In this document: piece after piece, positions 8,778 to 18,446 of the stretch
How the letters are laid out: every line of letters begins with the position of its first letter
How positions within the stretch are numbered: the first letter of the stretch is position 1
Assembly (NCBI RefSeq): GCF_002979455.1
Contig: NZ_PCOU01000010.1
Span: forward strand, 82,431 to 146,430
Origin: Chryseobacterium sp. MYb7
GTDB lineage: Bacteria; Bacteroidota; Bacteroidia; Flavobacteriales; Weeksellaceae
Length of the DNA stretch: 64,000 bases
Direction: 5' to 3'
The notes under the pieces: model-generated
What the model was told of the DNA's origin: nothing
The model's database searches: none
The model's input: only the letters and a program-made list of their open reading frames with translations
Program-made: the position numbers and the translations under genes

Positions 8778-11021
8778 CTATTTTTTAACAAATTTAGTTG
8801 TGGTCTTTTCTTCTTTACCATTTTTAATTGTAATAAAGTAAACACCTTTTACAAGAGTGCTGACATTAATTTTGCCTTCACCAATATTTCCGCTTGCAAC
8901 CAATTGCCCCGGAGCATTAAAGATTTCATAAGATGCGTTGGCTGAAACATTCATAACATTCAATACATCTTCTACAGGGTTTGGATAGATCTTAACAGAT
9001 TTTACATTTCCTGCTTCAGAAACTGCCAATAAACTAGCAACACTAGCCTGCTTCACTGCATAGAAAACATTCCCAAGTGCAGAAACTCTCAGGTAAATTG
9101 TTTTTCCGGCTAAAGATGCAGGGATGAAAACACTTGCTGATCCATTATTCGGAACTGATGCTGCAAGATCTGTCCAGGTTACTCCCATATCTTCTGTATA
9201 ATCAATTTTAACATTTGCTACGTTGTATGGAGAAGCCGTAGTTCCGGAAACCGTCCATGTAATAGTAGAATTCACATTAGGAGTAAGTGATGTTGTATTG
9301 ACTGTAAATGCAGCTGCAGATCCTACAACAATAGTTTGTGTTGCATAAGCAGTCTGAGCCTGTCCTCCAGGTTTATTATCTCTTACTGTCACACGGAAGT
9401 TGGTTGTTCTTGCCACCGTACTTGCCGCTTCAAAATCTGTAGTGTTTTTTACAGTACCTCCTAATACCGTTGCCAGCTTAGGGAAATATCTTGTAGGGCT
9501 TGCGGTAGGCGCCCAAGATCTGAAACTTGCTCCTGAGCTTGTATTTCCAATATTAGATTTAGTAACTCCATTAGCAAGCTTACTAGGGTTAACCTGTTCC
9601 CAGCAGTATGTCAAAGCATCTCCATCAGGATCTGTTGCTGAAGCTGTTAAAACAAAAGCTGTTGATTTTGGAATAGTATATGTGGTATTCATCGCAGTCA
9701 CTACCGGAGGATTATTGGTAATAGGTGTTTCTACATCTACAGTTACAGTGGAAAGATTTGTCTGTACCTGATCAATACTCACACTATGGAAATAGGCATC
9801 AGAATGTTGCTGAACATCAGTACTGGCACCGGTAATACCTGCATAGCCCATAATAGTTGATCCTGACCCTGGCTCAACCTCTTGATTCAGGTAATTTTCG
9901 TAAAAGCTGTATGTATGTGAATCACCTAACTGGTGCCCTATCTCATGAGCAACATAGTCTATATCAAAATTGTCACCCATTGGTACATTACTGGCCGGAG
10001 AAGTTATTCCGCTTCCTTTATAATTATCCGGAGCGGTGTAAGCATAATAATTTCCACCTGCATCCTGGCAGTCACTTTGAGCAGCCGTGTAAGAAGTTGT
10101 GGAAATATCATTACTTCCTATACAACCAATACAGCCAGCATTTCCTCCGCCACCTGAAGCCCCGAACAAATGTCCAATATCAAAACTAGCATCAGTAACA
10201 CCGTACGCTCCTCCATGTAAAGTATTCATCAATTCATTATTCCACTTACACATAAACTCAGATGTACTATAAGGATCAGTAGCGGCGTTGGTAAAAATAA
10301 GGTTAGGAGCATCAATAGCATTAACGTGAAGGTTAAATTCTTTTTCGAATACACCATTCACCCTCGATAAAGTAGCATTAATCTGGGTAAGCGCTCCAGC
10401 AACACCACCAAAATAATTAGTATACTCACCTGTCACCGACATAGCCAGCCTAAGAGTATGGAAAGTTTTGTTATTGGATTTAGCCACTGCACCTGCATTC
10501 ATTAGTTTTTGCAGGTTTTCCACAGATTCTTTACTTTCTTTGGTCTTACAGGTAAATGCGTGTCCACTCTTATTAGTCTTCCCATGGATGGAGTAATAAG
10601 ATTTATCTGATGTTGCAGGTTCTATAAATTCATATTTCCCGTCTGTACCAATAATCATGGATTGGAAATCATTGGGAGCAACACTAAATCTGATATATTT
10701 GGTAGGATCATCAATTCCTATCCCTACATAAGACCCAAGCTGATATTTATTCGCCAACGTCTCATCCATTACCGGAAAACTATTTACTGTAAATTTTTCA
10801 ATTTTTCCATCTAAGGTAGGAATGCTAACTGTAGTGGGAGCTCCCTCACCCATTTTAGGAGCTCTGAGAAGCTGAGTTCTTATCTGATCCAAATCAAGTT
10901 TATAATAAACTGAATGATCACTTTTCTTAATAATTTTTTGTTCAGGAATCCCTCTGTTCCATTGCGCATTTGCCGAAAATGCTAAAAACAGCACAGGCAA
11001 ACAAAATAATTTTGTTTTCAT
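8778..11021 (-). CDS. T9SS-secreted zinc metalloprotease (reprolysin-like)
   Basis: Secreted metzincin-type protease. The start is set at the Met whose N-terminus is a signal peptide (MKTKLFCLPVLFLAFSANAQ), giving 747 residues; 14 codons of upstream open frame are not used. The catalytic zinc motif HEIGHQLGDSH lies near residue 360. A PKD/cadherin-like domain follows (PPVVTAMNTTYTIPKSTAFVL, ATDPDGDALTYCWEQ), then a type A T9SS sorting domain (IYPNPVEDVLNV to the C-terminal TKFVKK). It is probably a surface or extracellular protease. It stands alone between a convergent terminator and an unrelated gene. Confidence 0.92.
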   Translation of the reverse strand: MKTKLFCLPVLFLAFSANAQWNRGIPEQKIIKKSDHSVYYKLDLDQIRTQLLRAPKMGEGAPTTVSIPTLDGKIEKFTVNSFPVMDETLANKYQLGSYVGIGIDDPTKYIRFSVAPNDFQSMIIGTDGKYEFIEPATSDKSYYSIHGKTNKSGHAFTCKTKESKESVENLQKLMNAGAVAKSNNKTFHTLRLAMSVTGEYTNYFGGVAGALTQINATLSRVNGVFEKEFNLHVNAIDAPNLIFTNAATDPYSTSEFMCKWNNELMNTLHGGAYGVTDASFDIGHLFGASGGGGNAGCIGCIGSNDISTTSYTAAQSDCQDAGGNYYAYTAPDNYKGSGITSPASNVPMGDNFDIDYVAHEIGHQLGDSHTYSFYENYLNQEVEPGSGSTIMGYAGITGASTDVQQHSDAYFHSVSIDQVQTNLSTVTVDVETPITNNPPVVTAMNTTYTIPKSTAFVLTASATDPDGDALTYCWEQVNPSKLANGVTKSNIGNTSSGASFRSWAPTASPTRYFPKLATVLGGTVKNTTDFEAASTVARTTNFRVTVRDNKPGGQAQTAYATQTIVVGSAAAFTVNTTSLTPNVNSTITWTVSGTTASPYNVANVKIDYTEDMGVTWTDLAASVPNNGSASVFIPASLAGKTIYLRVSALGNVFYAVKQASVASLLAVSEAGNVKSVKIYPNPVEDVLNVMNVSANASYEIFNAPGQLVASGNIGEGKINVSTLVKGVYFITIKNGKEEKTTTKFVKK

Positions 11022-11123
11022 ATATTTTTTTTGACAAATGTAAATATTTCTCAAAAAAAACAATTAAAAATAGATAAAAAAATAACTATGAAAAAATAAT
11101 TAACACATATGAGAAATAAAAAA

Positions 11124-11615
11124 TCATTTTCTTTGCTCCTGTTTCTGCATCCATTCTTCATGTCTTCTTTTAAAAAACTCATATTTATAATCATGATTTA
11201 TCTGTGCAACATCAATGGAATGAGACATATGAATATCTGTATCTTTTTTAGCAAGTTCACCCAGTTTCTCATAATAGATGTGAAGCTGATCCAATTCTGC
11301 TTCTGTAAGATCTTCAATATCTACCATTCGGTTGCTTGCTTTTTCATGGGCAGCAATAAGTTCATTCAATTTGATTTGTATTGCTTTTGAGTCTTTATTC
11401 TGGGCTTTTTGAATCAAAAATACCATCAAAAAGGTAATGATTGTCGTTCCGGTATTAATTACCAACTGCCAGGTTTCAGAGTAGTCAAAGAAAGGACCGG
11501 AAACTGCCCATACCAAAACGATAAGAAAAGCCCCAACAAAAGCATAGGCACTTCCTGTAAATTTTACAGCCCAGTTTGAAAATTTCTCAAAAAAACTATT
11601 CCCTTTATGGCTCAT
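11124..11615 (-). CDS. Low-affinity iron permease family protein
   Basis: A 163-residue protein with two or three N-terminal membrane spans (GSAYAFVGAFLIVLVWAVSGPFF, LVINTGTTIITFLMVFLIQ) followed by the cytoplasmic helical stretch typical of the bacterial Iron_permease (PF04120) family: NKDSKAIQIKLNELIAAHEKA and the DIEDLTEAELDQL segment. Despite the family name, iron transport by bacterial members is not well established. It lies near a siderophore receptor gene, which suits a link with iron, though a terminator separates them. Start chosen at the ATG giving MSHKGNSFFEKF. Confidence 0.85.
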   Translation of the reverse strand: MSHKGNSFFEKFSNWAVKFTGSAYAFVGAFLIVLVWAVSGPFFDYSETWQLVINTGTTIITFLMVFLIQKAQNKDSKAIQIKLNELIAAHEKASNRMVDIEDLTEAELDQLHIYYEKLGELAKKDTDIHMSHSIDVAQINHDYKYEFFKRRHEEWMQKQEQRK

Positions 11616-11682
11616 GATCTTTATTTTTAGAATAATAAATGTATAAAATTAACAGGAATCAGACATAATAAATACTGATAAA

Positions 11683-11722
11683 AAAAAACATTAAAACAGA
11701 AATTCTGTCTTAATGTTTTTTT
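11683..11722 (-). terminator. Terminator of the siderophore-receptor transcript
   Basis: Near-perfect stem, arms about 15 bases (AACATTAAAACAGAA / TTCTGTCTTAATGTT) with an A-tract on the left that is a T-tract on the minus strand. It lies 33 bases beyond the stop of the lipoprotein gene. Confidence 0.75.
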
Positions 11723-11754
11723 AATTAAAATTGATATGAATGTTTGAAATTATC

Positions 11755-12042
11755 TTATTTGATTTTTTCTGAGAACCGATATTCCAGGTTTTGTCTTTCT
11801 TCTGCTAAGATACTCTTTCCGATTTGAGCAGGTGAAAAGGTTTTTGTATAAAAAGGATTATTCCAATGATCCTTCCATGGAGAAATGTTACCCCAAGAGT
11901 ATATGCTTTTAGGATCAGTGTAATGTCTTTCAATATTTTCTCTGGCTGTTTTCAGTTCTTCTTCGGACAAATGTTCTTCGGAGCATGAAGCTAAACCAGC
12001 TATGCCAATCAATGATAAAAATACTGTTCTGGTAATTTTCAT
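11755..12042 (-). CDS. Small lipoprotein downstream of a siderophore receptor
   Basis: A 95-residue protein with a lipoprotein signal (MKITRTVFLSLIGIAGLASC, Cys at residue 20, then SEEHLSEEE). The acidic residues after the Cys resemble the surface lipoprotein export signal known in Flavobacteriia. The remainder is aromatic and charged (ENIERHYTDPKSIYSWGN, FYTKTFSPAQIG). I do not recognise the family. It starts 15 bases after the receptor gene and ends before a terminator, so it is very likely an accessory of that receptor (inference). Confidence 0.75.
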   Translation of the reverse strand: MKITRTVFLSLIGIAGLASCSEEHLSEEELKTARENIERHYTDPKSIYSWGNISPWKDHWNNPFYTKTFSPAQIGKSILAEERQNLEYRFSEKIK

Positions 12043-12057
12043 AATATTTTTTTCAAG

Positions 12058-14313
12058 TTAGAATTTATAGTTTACCTGTACAGCAAAGTTTCTAGGCTGA
12101 ATCTGATCGATGTATCCTCCTCTGAAATAAGAACTATATCCTACACTATCAAAGATATTGTTAAAGAATATTCTTATTCCCATTCCGTTTTTCATAGCAT
12201 ACCCTACCTGAGCGTCTACTGTAGTATATTCCGGCATATCGAAAGGTTTATCTCCTGGTTTCACACTGTTCAGGTGACCTGCTGTAAATGTTTTCTGAGT
12301 CCATTCATCAACCGGTCTTTTCCCTACATAATAAATTCCTGCACCTACATCAAGACCTGATAAAGTCCCTTTATTGAATTTATAATTCAGCCATCCGTTT
12401 GCTGTTTGCTTAGGAGCATTCATAGGTGCTGAACCATTGATATAAGCCGGGCTGTCCTGATATTGTGCATCCAGATAAGCCCAACCTGACATCACCTGAA
12501 GATTTGGAAGAATTCTTCCGATTAATTCTACTTCAACTCCTTTTCTTCTAAGGTTTCCTGCAAGACCATACATGGTTTGTTTGTTGATCACAACAGGGTT
12601 ATAGTTTTCGTCAAGAATAGTAAAAGAAAGATGATCTGTTTTAATATCAAATACGGTTACATTAAATCTTAAACGCTCATTGAACCAGTCTGATTTAATA
12701 CCTGCTTCCCACTGTTTAGTCATTGACGGCCCTACTCTACCACCATCTAAAAGGAAATTATTAGAAGACCTTAAAGAGGTTGTAGTGGTATATGATCCAA
12801 ATACATTAACATTTGGAAGTGGTGAAAGGATCAATCCGAAATTAGGGTTCCATGTATCTACAGATTCATTAGTGGAACCATTTAATCTGCTGTAACGAAG
12901 TCCTACATGTGCTTTTACATATTTCCCGATCGTCATTACATCCTGAGCCATCGCCCCAATACTTGGTGTCAAAACAGCATTTGATCTTCCAAGGTTTTTG
13001 TAAACAACATTCACAGGAAGCTGATTCGGGATACTTCCGTTTACTACATCAAAAATATCCAGAGGATTAGCAGCGTAAGTTGTATTTCCGATTTTTGTAG
13101 CACGTGCCGTGATTAAGTTCCCAGGTGCGATTGAGTTTTTATATGCTTCATATGTTGTAGATGAAGTTTCTGTTTCTCTCCAGTCAAAACCAACCTGGAA
13201 GGTATGATTAATAAATCCTGTTTTTATTTGCTCTCCGATGAAGTCTAACTGTAATACTTTATTGATATCTTCACCCTGTGATTTTCCAATAGTCCGTTGT
13301 CTGATATTATAGTTCGTTTCACCCGCCGGTAATGATACAGATGAAGCTTCAGAATCAGTATTGCTTACTGAATTAACGAAAGCTGCTCTTACCTTTAATT
13401 TATCAGTAAGGTTACGTACAATTGTAGTAGCAAAGTTGAACGTTTCCGTTTTTGAATAATCAGATGTATATCCTAAAAACTTTCCTTTTGGCATGTGATA
13501 TAATGCTTCAACAGTTCCTGGAGCAAGGTTTATGGTTCCTCTGTCCGGTGTTCTTTTATCGTGCAAATAATCCATTTCCACATTGATTAATGTTTTATCA
13601 TCAGGACGGAAAGCAATGGATGGATTTACATAAATTCTTTCTCCTTTTACATGGCTTCTGAATGAATTGTTATTCTGATATGCCCCATTGAATCTAACCG
13701 CTACTTTACCCTGAGAATCCAGTACTCTCTGGAAATCTACCGTAGGTCTGTAAAAATCCCAGCTTCCGTAACGGAATCCTACATTCGTCTGATCAATAAA
13801 CTGTGGTCTTTTTGTTACAACGTTGATGACTCCTCCTGCAGATCCCAAACCATTTCCTATTCCCTGGCCAATAGCAGCAGATCCTTTGATTACCTGAATA
13901 CTTTCTACTCCCTGCATATCTGTGATCATCCCTGCAGTACGGAAGTCTGAATCCAGCTGAACCCCATTTTTCAATACGGGAACTCCACGATATCCTCTGA
14001 TAGACATACTTTCGTTTCCTCCTCCATAACTTGAAAATAAGGTTACCCCCGGAACGTTTTTGGCAACATCAGTGACTGTAAGTGCTCCTAGTTCTTCAAT
14101 AGCTTTGTGGGAGATTACTGAAATGCTCTGAATCTGATCTCTGGTTTTCAAAGGCAATCTGGTAATGGCATCCAGACCTTGCGGCTGTTTCTTTTTTTCA
14201 CCAAACAGTTCTACTTCTTCAATTTTCTTGTGTTTTACTGAATCATTTACTTTCTGCGCATTGGCAAGAACCCCACCTAATAATAGCAGAGAAAAGGATA
14301 CTACTTTATTCAT
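12058..14313 (-). CDS. TonB-dependent siderophore receptor
   Basis: Outer-membrane active transporter for a ferric siderophore. From the Met at 14313 it is 751 residues with signal peptide MNKVVSFSLLLLGGVLANAQ. The plug domain reads ISVISHKAIEELGALTVTDVAKNV, then SIRGYRG and IKGSAAIGQG, GSAGGVINVVTKRP; the barrel ends in VNYKF with the terminal Phe. The siderophore subtype is typical of the FhuA/FecA group; the ligand cannot be told. A Met at 14349 would add 12 residues and is possible. The open frame continues much further upstream through two terminators, which cannot be coding. A small lipoprotein gene follows in the same transcript. Confidence 0.92.
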   Translation of the reverse strand: MNKVVSFSLLLLGGVLANAQKVNDSVKHKKIEEVELFGEKKKQPQGLDAITRLPLKTRDQIQSISVISHKAIEELGALTVTDVAKNVPGVTLFSSYGGGNESMSIRGYRGVPVLKNGVQLDSDFRTAGMITDMQGVESIQVIKGSAAIGQGIGNGLGSAGGVINVVTKRPQFIDQTNVGFRYGSWDFYRPTVDFQRVLDSQGKVAVRFNGAYQNNNSFRSHVKGERIYVNPSIAFRPDDKTLINVEMDYLHDKRTPDRGTINLAPGTVEALYHMPKGKFLGYTSDYSKTETFNFATTIVRNLTDKLKVRAAFVNSVSNTDSEASSVSLPAGETNYNIRQRTIGKSQGEDINKVLQLDFIGEQIKTGFINHTFQVGFDWRETETSSTTYEAYKNSIAPGNLITARATKIGNTTYAANPLDIFDVVNGSIPNQLPVNVVYKNLGRSNAVLTPSIGAMAQDVMTIGKYVKAHVGLRYSRLNGSTNESVDTWNPNFGLILSPLPNVNVFGSYTTTTSLRSSNNFLLDGGRVGPSMTKQWEAGIKSDWFNERLRFNVTVFDIKTDHLSFTILDENYNPVVINKQTMYGLAGNLRRKGVEVELIGRILPNLQVMSGWAYLDAQYQDSPAYINGSAPMNAPKQTANGWLNYKFNKGTLSGLDVGAGIYYVGKRPVDEWTQKTFTAGHLNSVKPGDKPFDMPEYTTVDAQVGYAMKNGMGIRIFFNNIFDSVGYSSYFRGGYIDQIQPRNFAVQVNYKF

Positions 14314-14368
14314 CTGATAATTTTCTGCAAAATTATTATTTTTATTCATTCTAAATAAATAAACACAA

Positions 14369-14382
14369 GTGACATATGTCAC
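14369..14382. promoter_or_regulatory. Perfect palindrome upstream of siderophore receptor (CRP-like core)
   Basis: GTGACATATGTCAC is a perfect 14-bp palindrome 19 bases before the Met at 14349. It fits the GTGA-N6-TCAC core recognised by CRP/FNR-family regulators in other bacteria. A role in controlling the receptor gene is inference; no Fur-box-like sequence was evident beside it. Confidence 0.5.
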
Positions 14383-14518
14383 CTTGAAAAGAACTATTAA
14401 TATCAGATCATTAATCCTTCCTAAGGACTCTTTAGAATCCCTAAACAGATCTATTCTATCATTAAGAGTTATCCCTTCAAGGCTTTTTATGGTTACAGAA
14501 AGTACAATGTAAAAAAAA

Positions 14519-14547
14519 CAGATTTGTAAATCATCAAATCTGTTTTT
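14519..14547. terminator. Second terminator after rpsJ
   Basis: Hairpin CAGATTTG / CAAATCTG flanked by A8 on the left and T5 on the right. It lies beyond the first rpsJ terminator and may also insulate the receptor promoter. Confidence 0.7.
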
Positions 14548-14578
14548 AATCCTGGTTTGGTTTTTTAGATAGTATGCA

Positions 14579-14612
14579 CAAAAAAAATCCGTCCCTAAAA
14601 AGGAACGGATTT
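14579..14612 (-). terminator. Terminator of the rpsL-rpsG-fusA-rpsJ operon
   Basis: On the minus strand the stem AAATCCGT/ACGGATTT (with further pairing of TCC and GGG) is followed by a run of T. It is 28 bases beyond the rpsJ stop and marks the end of the ribosomal transcript. Confidence 0.85.
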
Positions 14613-14639
14613 GTATAATCATTGCAAAGTATGCATTTA

Positions 14640-14945
14640 TCACACTTTAATTTCAACATCTACACCTGAAGGAAGTTCTAATTTCATTAGAGCATCAACA
14701 GTTTTAGAAGAAGAAGAGTAGATATCCATTAGTCTCTTGTGAGCTGAAAGTTGGAACTGCTCTCTTGCTTTCTTGTTTACGTGCGGAGATCTCAACACTG
14801 TGAAGATTCTCTTGTTCGTTGGCAATGGAATTGGACCGTTTACAACAGCACCAGTAGCCTTTACCGTTTTTACGATTTTCTCAGCAGACTTGTCTACCAA
14901 GTTGTAATCGTAAGATTTTAGTTTTATTCTGATTCTTTGTGACAT
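14640..14945 (-). CDS. rpsJ: 30S ribosomal protein S10
   Basis: 101 residues, full length for S10. Typical sequence: [25 protein letters not shown] at the start, [27 protein letters not shown] in the middle and [16 protein letters not shown] at the end. S10 is part of the 30S head and the NusB-S10 antitermination complex. It begins 16 bases after the fusA stop. In most bacteria rpsJ opens the S10 operon (rplC, rplD and so on); here it is the last gene and terminators follow, so the rest of that operon must lie elsewhere. Confidence 0.98.
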   Translation of the reverse strand: MSQRIRIKLKSYDYNLVDKSAEKIVKTVKATGAVVNGPIPLPTNKRIFTVLRSPHVNKKAREQFQLSAHKRLMDIYSSSSKTVDALMKLELPSGVDVEIKV

Positions 14946-14961
14946 TTCTTTAATTTAAAAA

Positions 14962-17079
14962 TTAACCTTTTGCTTTAGCTATGATTTCTTCAGCAACGTT
15001 TTGTGGAGTAGCCTGGTACTTCTCTAATTCCATAGAAGAAGTAGCTCTTCCTGATGAAAGTGTTCTTAGAGTAGTTACGTATCCAAACATTTCAGAAAGT
15101 GGAACAGAACCTTTGATTACAACAGCACCGTTTTTCTCTTCCTGACCACTGATAGTACCTCTTCTTTTGTTAAGGTCACCAATGATGTTACCCATATATT
15201 CTTCCGGAGTTACAACTTCCAGTTTCATAATTGGCTCCATAATTACTGGCTTAGCAGCACGTCCAGCTTCTTTAAATCCTAATTTAGCAGCCATTTCAAA
15301 TGAAAGAGCATCAGAATCCACTGCGTGGAAAGATCCATCTTTAAGAGTAACTTTAATACCTTCAACTTCGAAACCAGCCAATGGACCGTTCTTCATTGCA
15401 GCTTTAAATCCTTTTTCAATTGCAGGAACAAATTCTCTAGGAACGTTACCACCTTTGATCTCATTGATGAATTCTAAACCAACTTTACCTTCGTCTGCAG
15501 GTCCTAGTTCAAATACAATATCAGCAAATTTACCTTTACCACCAGATTGTTTTTTGTAAACTTCTCTGTGTTGAGCAACTTTTGTTAAGTTTTCTTTGTA
15601 CTCTACCTGAGGTTGTCCTTGGTTTACTTCAACTTTGAATTCTCTCTTCATACGGTCAACAATGATATCCAAGTGAAGCTCACCCATACCAGAGATAATC
15701 GTTTGTCCAGAAGCTTCGTCAGTTCTAACAGTAAACGTAGGATCTTCTTCAGCCAATTTAGCTAGAGCGTTACCCATTTTATCCTGGTCAGCTTTAGTTT
15801 TAGGCTCAACAGCGATACCAATTACCGGATCAGGGAAAACCATCGATTCAAGAACGATTGGGTTTTTCTCATCACACATAGTATCACCAGTTTTGATAGA
15901 TTTGAATCCAACTGCTGCACCAATATCACCAGCTTCAATATATTCTACTGGATTTTGCTTGTTAGCGTGCATCTGATAGATTCTAGAGATTCTTTCTTTA
16001 TCACCTGAACGAGTGTTCAAGATATAAGAACCAGCATCCAGTCTTCCAGAGTATGCTCTGAAGAATGCTAATCTTCCCACGAACGGGTCAGTAGCAATCT
16101 TAAATGCTAATGCAGAGAAAGGCTCATCTACAGATGGTTTTCTTGTGATTTCAGCGTCTGTTCTTGGATCAGTACCTTTGATATCATCTTTATCCAATGG
16201 AGAAGGCAAGTATTTACATACTGCATCCAACATAAACTGTACTCCTTTATTCTTAAATGAAGAACCACAAGTCATTGGGATAATAGATAAATCGATAGTA
16301 GCTTTTCTAAGAGCTTCGTTGATTTCTTCTTCAGAGATTGAATCTGGATCTTCGAAGAATTTCTCCATCAAAGTCTCATCGTAGTCAGCTACAGCTTCTA
16401 CTAATTTCTCTCTATATTCAAGAACTTCAGCTTTCATGTCTTCAGGAATTGGCACTACTTCGAAAGTAGCTCCTTGTCCTGCTTCATCCCAGATGATAGC
16501 TCTGTTTTTAATTAAGTCAACAACACCTTTGAAATCTTCTTCAGCACCGATTGGTAAAACGATTGGAACTGCGTTAGATCCTAACATGTCTTTAACCTGG
16601 TTTACCACGTTAAGGAAGTCAGCACCTTGTCTGTCCATTTTGTTTACGAATCCCATTCTAGCAACTTTGTAGTTGTCAGCAAGTCTCCAGTTTGTTTCAG
16701 ACTGAGGCTCTACTCCATCTACTGCTGAGAATAAGAATACCAATCCATCTAATACTCTTAAAGATCTGTTTACTTCTACAGTGAAGTCAACGTGTCCCGG
16801 TGTATCGATAATGTTGAAGTGGTAAGGTTTAGTGTCTGCAACAGGTTTTCCTTGATCAGTTGGAAAGTTCCAAGAACAAGTAGTTGCAGCAGAAGTAATA
16901 GTAATACCTCTTTCTGCTTCCTGCTCCATCCAGTCCATTGTAGAAGCACCATCGTGAACTTCTCCAATTTTATGGTTTACACCTGTATAGAATAAGATTC
17001 TTTCTGTAGTAGTAGTTTTACCAGCATCAATGTGAGCGGCAATACCAATATTTCTTGTAAATTTAAGATCTCTACTCAT
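14962..17079 (-). CDS. fusA: Elongation factor G
   Basis: Translocation GTPase of 705 residues. The G1 loop [19 protein letters not shown] is at about residues 15-33, DTPGHVDFT (G3) and NKMDRQGAD (G4) follow, then the domain II-V regions to the C-terminus ([24 protein letters not shown]). It is complete and has no unusual insert. It starts 6 bases after rpsG and is followed by rpsJ in one operon. Fusidic acid target; nothing in the sequence lets me judge resistance. Confidence 0.98.
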   Translation of the reverse strand: MSRDLKFTRNIGIAAHIDAGKTTTTERILFYTGVNHKIGEVHDGASTMDWMEQEAERGITITSAATTCSWNFPTDQGKPVADTKPYHFNIIDTPGHVDFTVEVNRSLRVLDGLVFLFSAVDGVEPQSETNWRLADNYKVARMGFVNKMDRQGADFLNVVNQVKDMLGSNAVPIVLPIGAEEDFKGVVDLIKNRAIIWDEAGQGATFEVVPIPEDMKAEVLEYREKLVEAVADYDETLMEKFFEDPDSISEEEINEALRKATIDLSIIPMTCGSSFKNKGVQFMLDAVCKYLPSPLDKDDIKGTDPRTDAEITRKPSVDEPFSALAFKIATDPFVGRLAFFRAYSGRLDAGSYILNTRSGDKERISRIYQMHANKQNPVEYIEAGDIGAAVGFKSIKTGDTMCDEKNPIVLESMVFPDPVIGIAVEPKTKADQDKMGNALAKLAEEDPTFTVRTDEASGQTIISGMGELHLDIIVDRMKREFKVEVNQGQPQVEYKENLTKVAQHREVYKKQSGGKGKFADIVFELGPADEGKVGLEFINEIKGGNVPREFVPAIEKGFKAAMKNGPLAGFEVEGIKVTLKDGSFHAVDSDALSFEMAAKLGFKEAGRAAKPVIMEPIMKLEVVTPEEYMGNIIGDLNKRRGTISGQEEKNGAVVIKGSVPLSEMFGYVTTLRTLSSGRATSSMELEKYQATPQNVAEEIIAKAKG

Positions 17080-17085
17080 TTCTAA

Positions 17086-17562
17086 TTAGAATTTAAAGTG
17101 TGAGAAAGCTTTGTTAGCTTCCGCCATTTTGTGAGTATCAGATTTCTTTTTGAAAGCAGCACCTTCTTCTCTTGAAGCAGCTACTACTTCATTAGCTAAT
17201 TTCAAAGCCATAGACTTATCATTTCTCTTTTTAGAGTAGCTAATTAACCATTTCATTGCCATAGAAATTTTTCTATCAGCTCTGATTGGCATTGGAATCT
17301 GAAAGTTAGCTCCACCTACTCTTCTAGAACGTACTTCTACGTGAGGCATTACATTTGTAAGTGCATCTTTCCAGATTTCAAGTGCAGTTTTTTCAGTTTC
17401 TCCTTTTTTAGTTTCTACGATATCTAATGCATCATAGAAAATTTTGAATGCGATTGACTTCTTACCGTCAAGCATTAAGTTGTTTACGAATCTCGTTACC
17501 AATTGATCATTAAATTTCGGATCTGGTAACAACGGTCTTTTTTTCGCTTTTGTCTTTCTCAT
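17086..17562 (-). CDS. rpsG: 30S ribosomal protein S7
   Basis: 158 residues, normal for Bacteroidetes S7, which nucleates assembly of the 30S head. Signature stretches are [39 protein letters not shown], and [16 protein letters not shown]. Second gene of the str operon, 23 bases after rpsL and 6 bases before fusA. Confidence 0.98.
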   Translation of the reverse strand: MRKTKAKKRPLLPDPKFNDQLVTRFVNNLMLDGKKSIAFKIFYDALDIVETKKGETEKTALEIWKDALTNVMPHVEVRSRRVGGANFQIPMPIRADRKISMAMKWLISYSKKRNDKSMALKLANEVVAASREEGAAFKKKSDTHKMAEANKAFSHFKF

Positions 17563-17585
17563 TGCTTTTGTACCTTATTTAATGA

Positions 17586-17999
17586 TTATTTTTTCTTTCC
17601 TTTTGCAGGAGCAGCAGCTGCTTGTCCTGGTTTAGGTCTCTTAGCTCCGTACTTAGATCTTCTCTGTGTTCTTCCATTTACACCTGCAGTGTCTAATGCA
17701 CCTCTTACGATGTGGTAACGTACTCCCGGTAGGTCTTTCACCCTTCCGCCTCTAACCAATACTATCGAGTGCTCCTGAAGATTGTGTCCTTCGCCCGGGA
17801 TATAGGCGTTAACTTCTTTACCGTTAGAAAGTCTTACCCTTGCAACTTTTCTAAGTGCAGAGTTTGGTTTCTTAGGTGTAGTAGTATATACTCTCGTACA
17901 TACACCACGTCTTTGTGGACAAGAATCTAGGGCAGCCGATTTGCTCTTCTTGGCAAGCGTGGCTCTTCCTTTTCTTACTAATTGTTGAATAGTAGGCAT
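17586..17999 (-). CDS. rpsL: 30S ribosomal protein S12
   Basis: 137 residues with the S12 decoding-site loops [19 protein letters not shown] and [13 protein letters not shown]. The Lys residues equivalent to E. coli K42 and K87 are both present, so the common streptomycin-resistance substitutions are absent. The C-terminus carries a short Ala/Lys-rich tail ([15 protein letters not shown]) beyond the conserved core. First gene of the operon, directly downstream of a strong consensus promoter. Confidence 0.98.
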   Translation of the reverse strand: MPTIQQLVRKGRATLAKKSKSAALDSCPQRRGVCTRVYTTTPKKPNSALRKVARVRLSNGKEVNAYIPGEGHNLQEHSIVLVRGGRVKDLPGVRYHIVRGALDTAGVNGRTQRRSKYGAKRPKPGQAAAAPAKGKKK

Positions 18000-18023
18000 T
18001 TAATTGCTTTTTATTTTAGGGTG

Positions 18024-18054
18024 CAAAAATAGTAATATTTTTTTAATCTGCAAA
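18024..18054 (-). promoter_or_regulatory. Promoter of the rpsL operon
   Basis: On the minus strand, TTTG then a 19-bp spacer counted from the TTG to the -7 box TATTTTTG. This is an exact match to the flavobacterial consensus. The box ends 24 bases before the rpsL start codon. Confidence 0.85.
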
Positions 18055-18446
18055 CACTTATATAAAAATTAAAATCAAATACTTACAGTAAAATACAGCG
18101 CGTTTCAATATGATCATCGAAGAAACATAATATATAAAAGGAAAAGAGAACAGGAAAAAAGAATTTTAGCTTTTAAAAAAGAGTATTAAATAATTATGAA
18201 ATTTATCTTACTATAAAATTTTTCATTTAAAAACAGATTCACAGCACCTCATCTGATATATCCAAACTATATTTAAAAACTTTCTTATAGTTATGATCTA
18301 TTAATAATCAGGGGAGTTCGGCACGATATTTCGTAAATTTGGGAGATACAAAATGATAAACTTATCAATCACTATAACAAAGTCTTCTTATACCACCCAA
18401 TTGAAGCAGTGATTGTATCTCATCTTAAAAAAATAAATATATACAT
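18055..18446. other. Intergenic region between rpsL and dps
   Basis: About 390 AT-rich bases between two divergent genes. Besides the rpsL promoter on one side I see a -7 box TAAATTTG at 18334-18341 facing dps, which would give a leader of roughly 100 bases. No convincing -33 partner, hairpin or small reading frame was found in the rest. Confidence 0.5.

Noticed and set aside
9400..9771. Plus-strand open frame of 123 codons
   Set aside because: It is antisense to the metalloprotease PKD-like region, with no start signal or family match.
11022..11063. 14-codon N-terminal extension of the metalloprotease
   Set aside because: A standard signal peptide starts at the Met at 11021; the extension would bury it.
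14314..14643. N-terminal extension of the siderophore receptor by up to 110 codons
   Set aside because: The frame runs through two terminator hairpins and into rpsJ and gives no signal peptide; the Met at 14313 (or 14349) does.
17586..17999. Possible streptomycin-resistance S12
   Set aside because: The two Lys residues that change in resistant mutants are both wild type.
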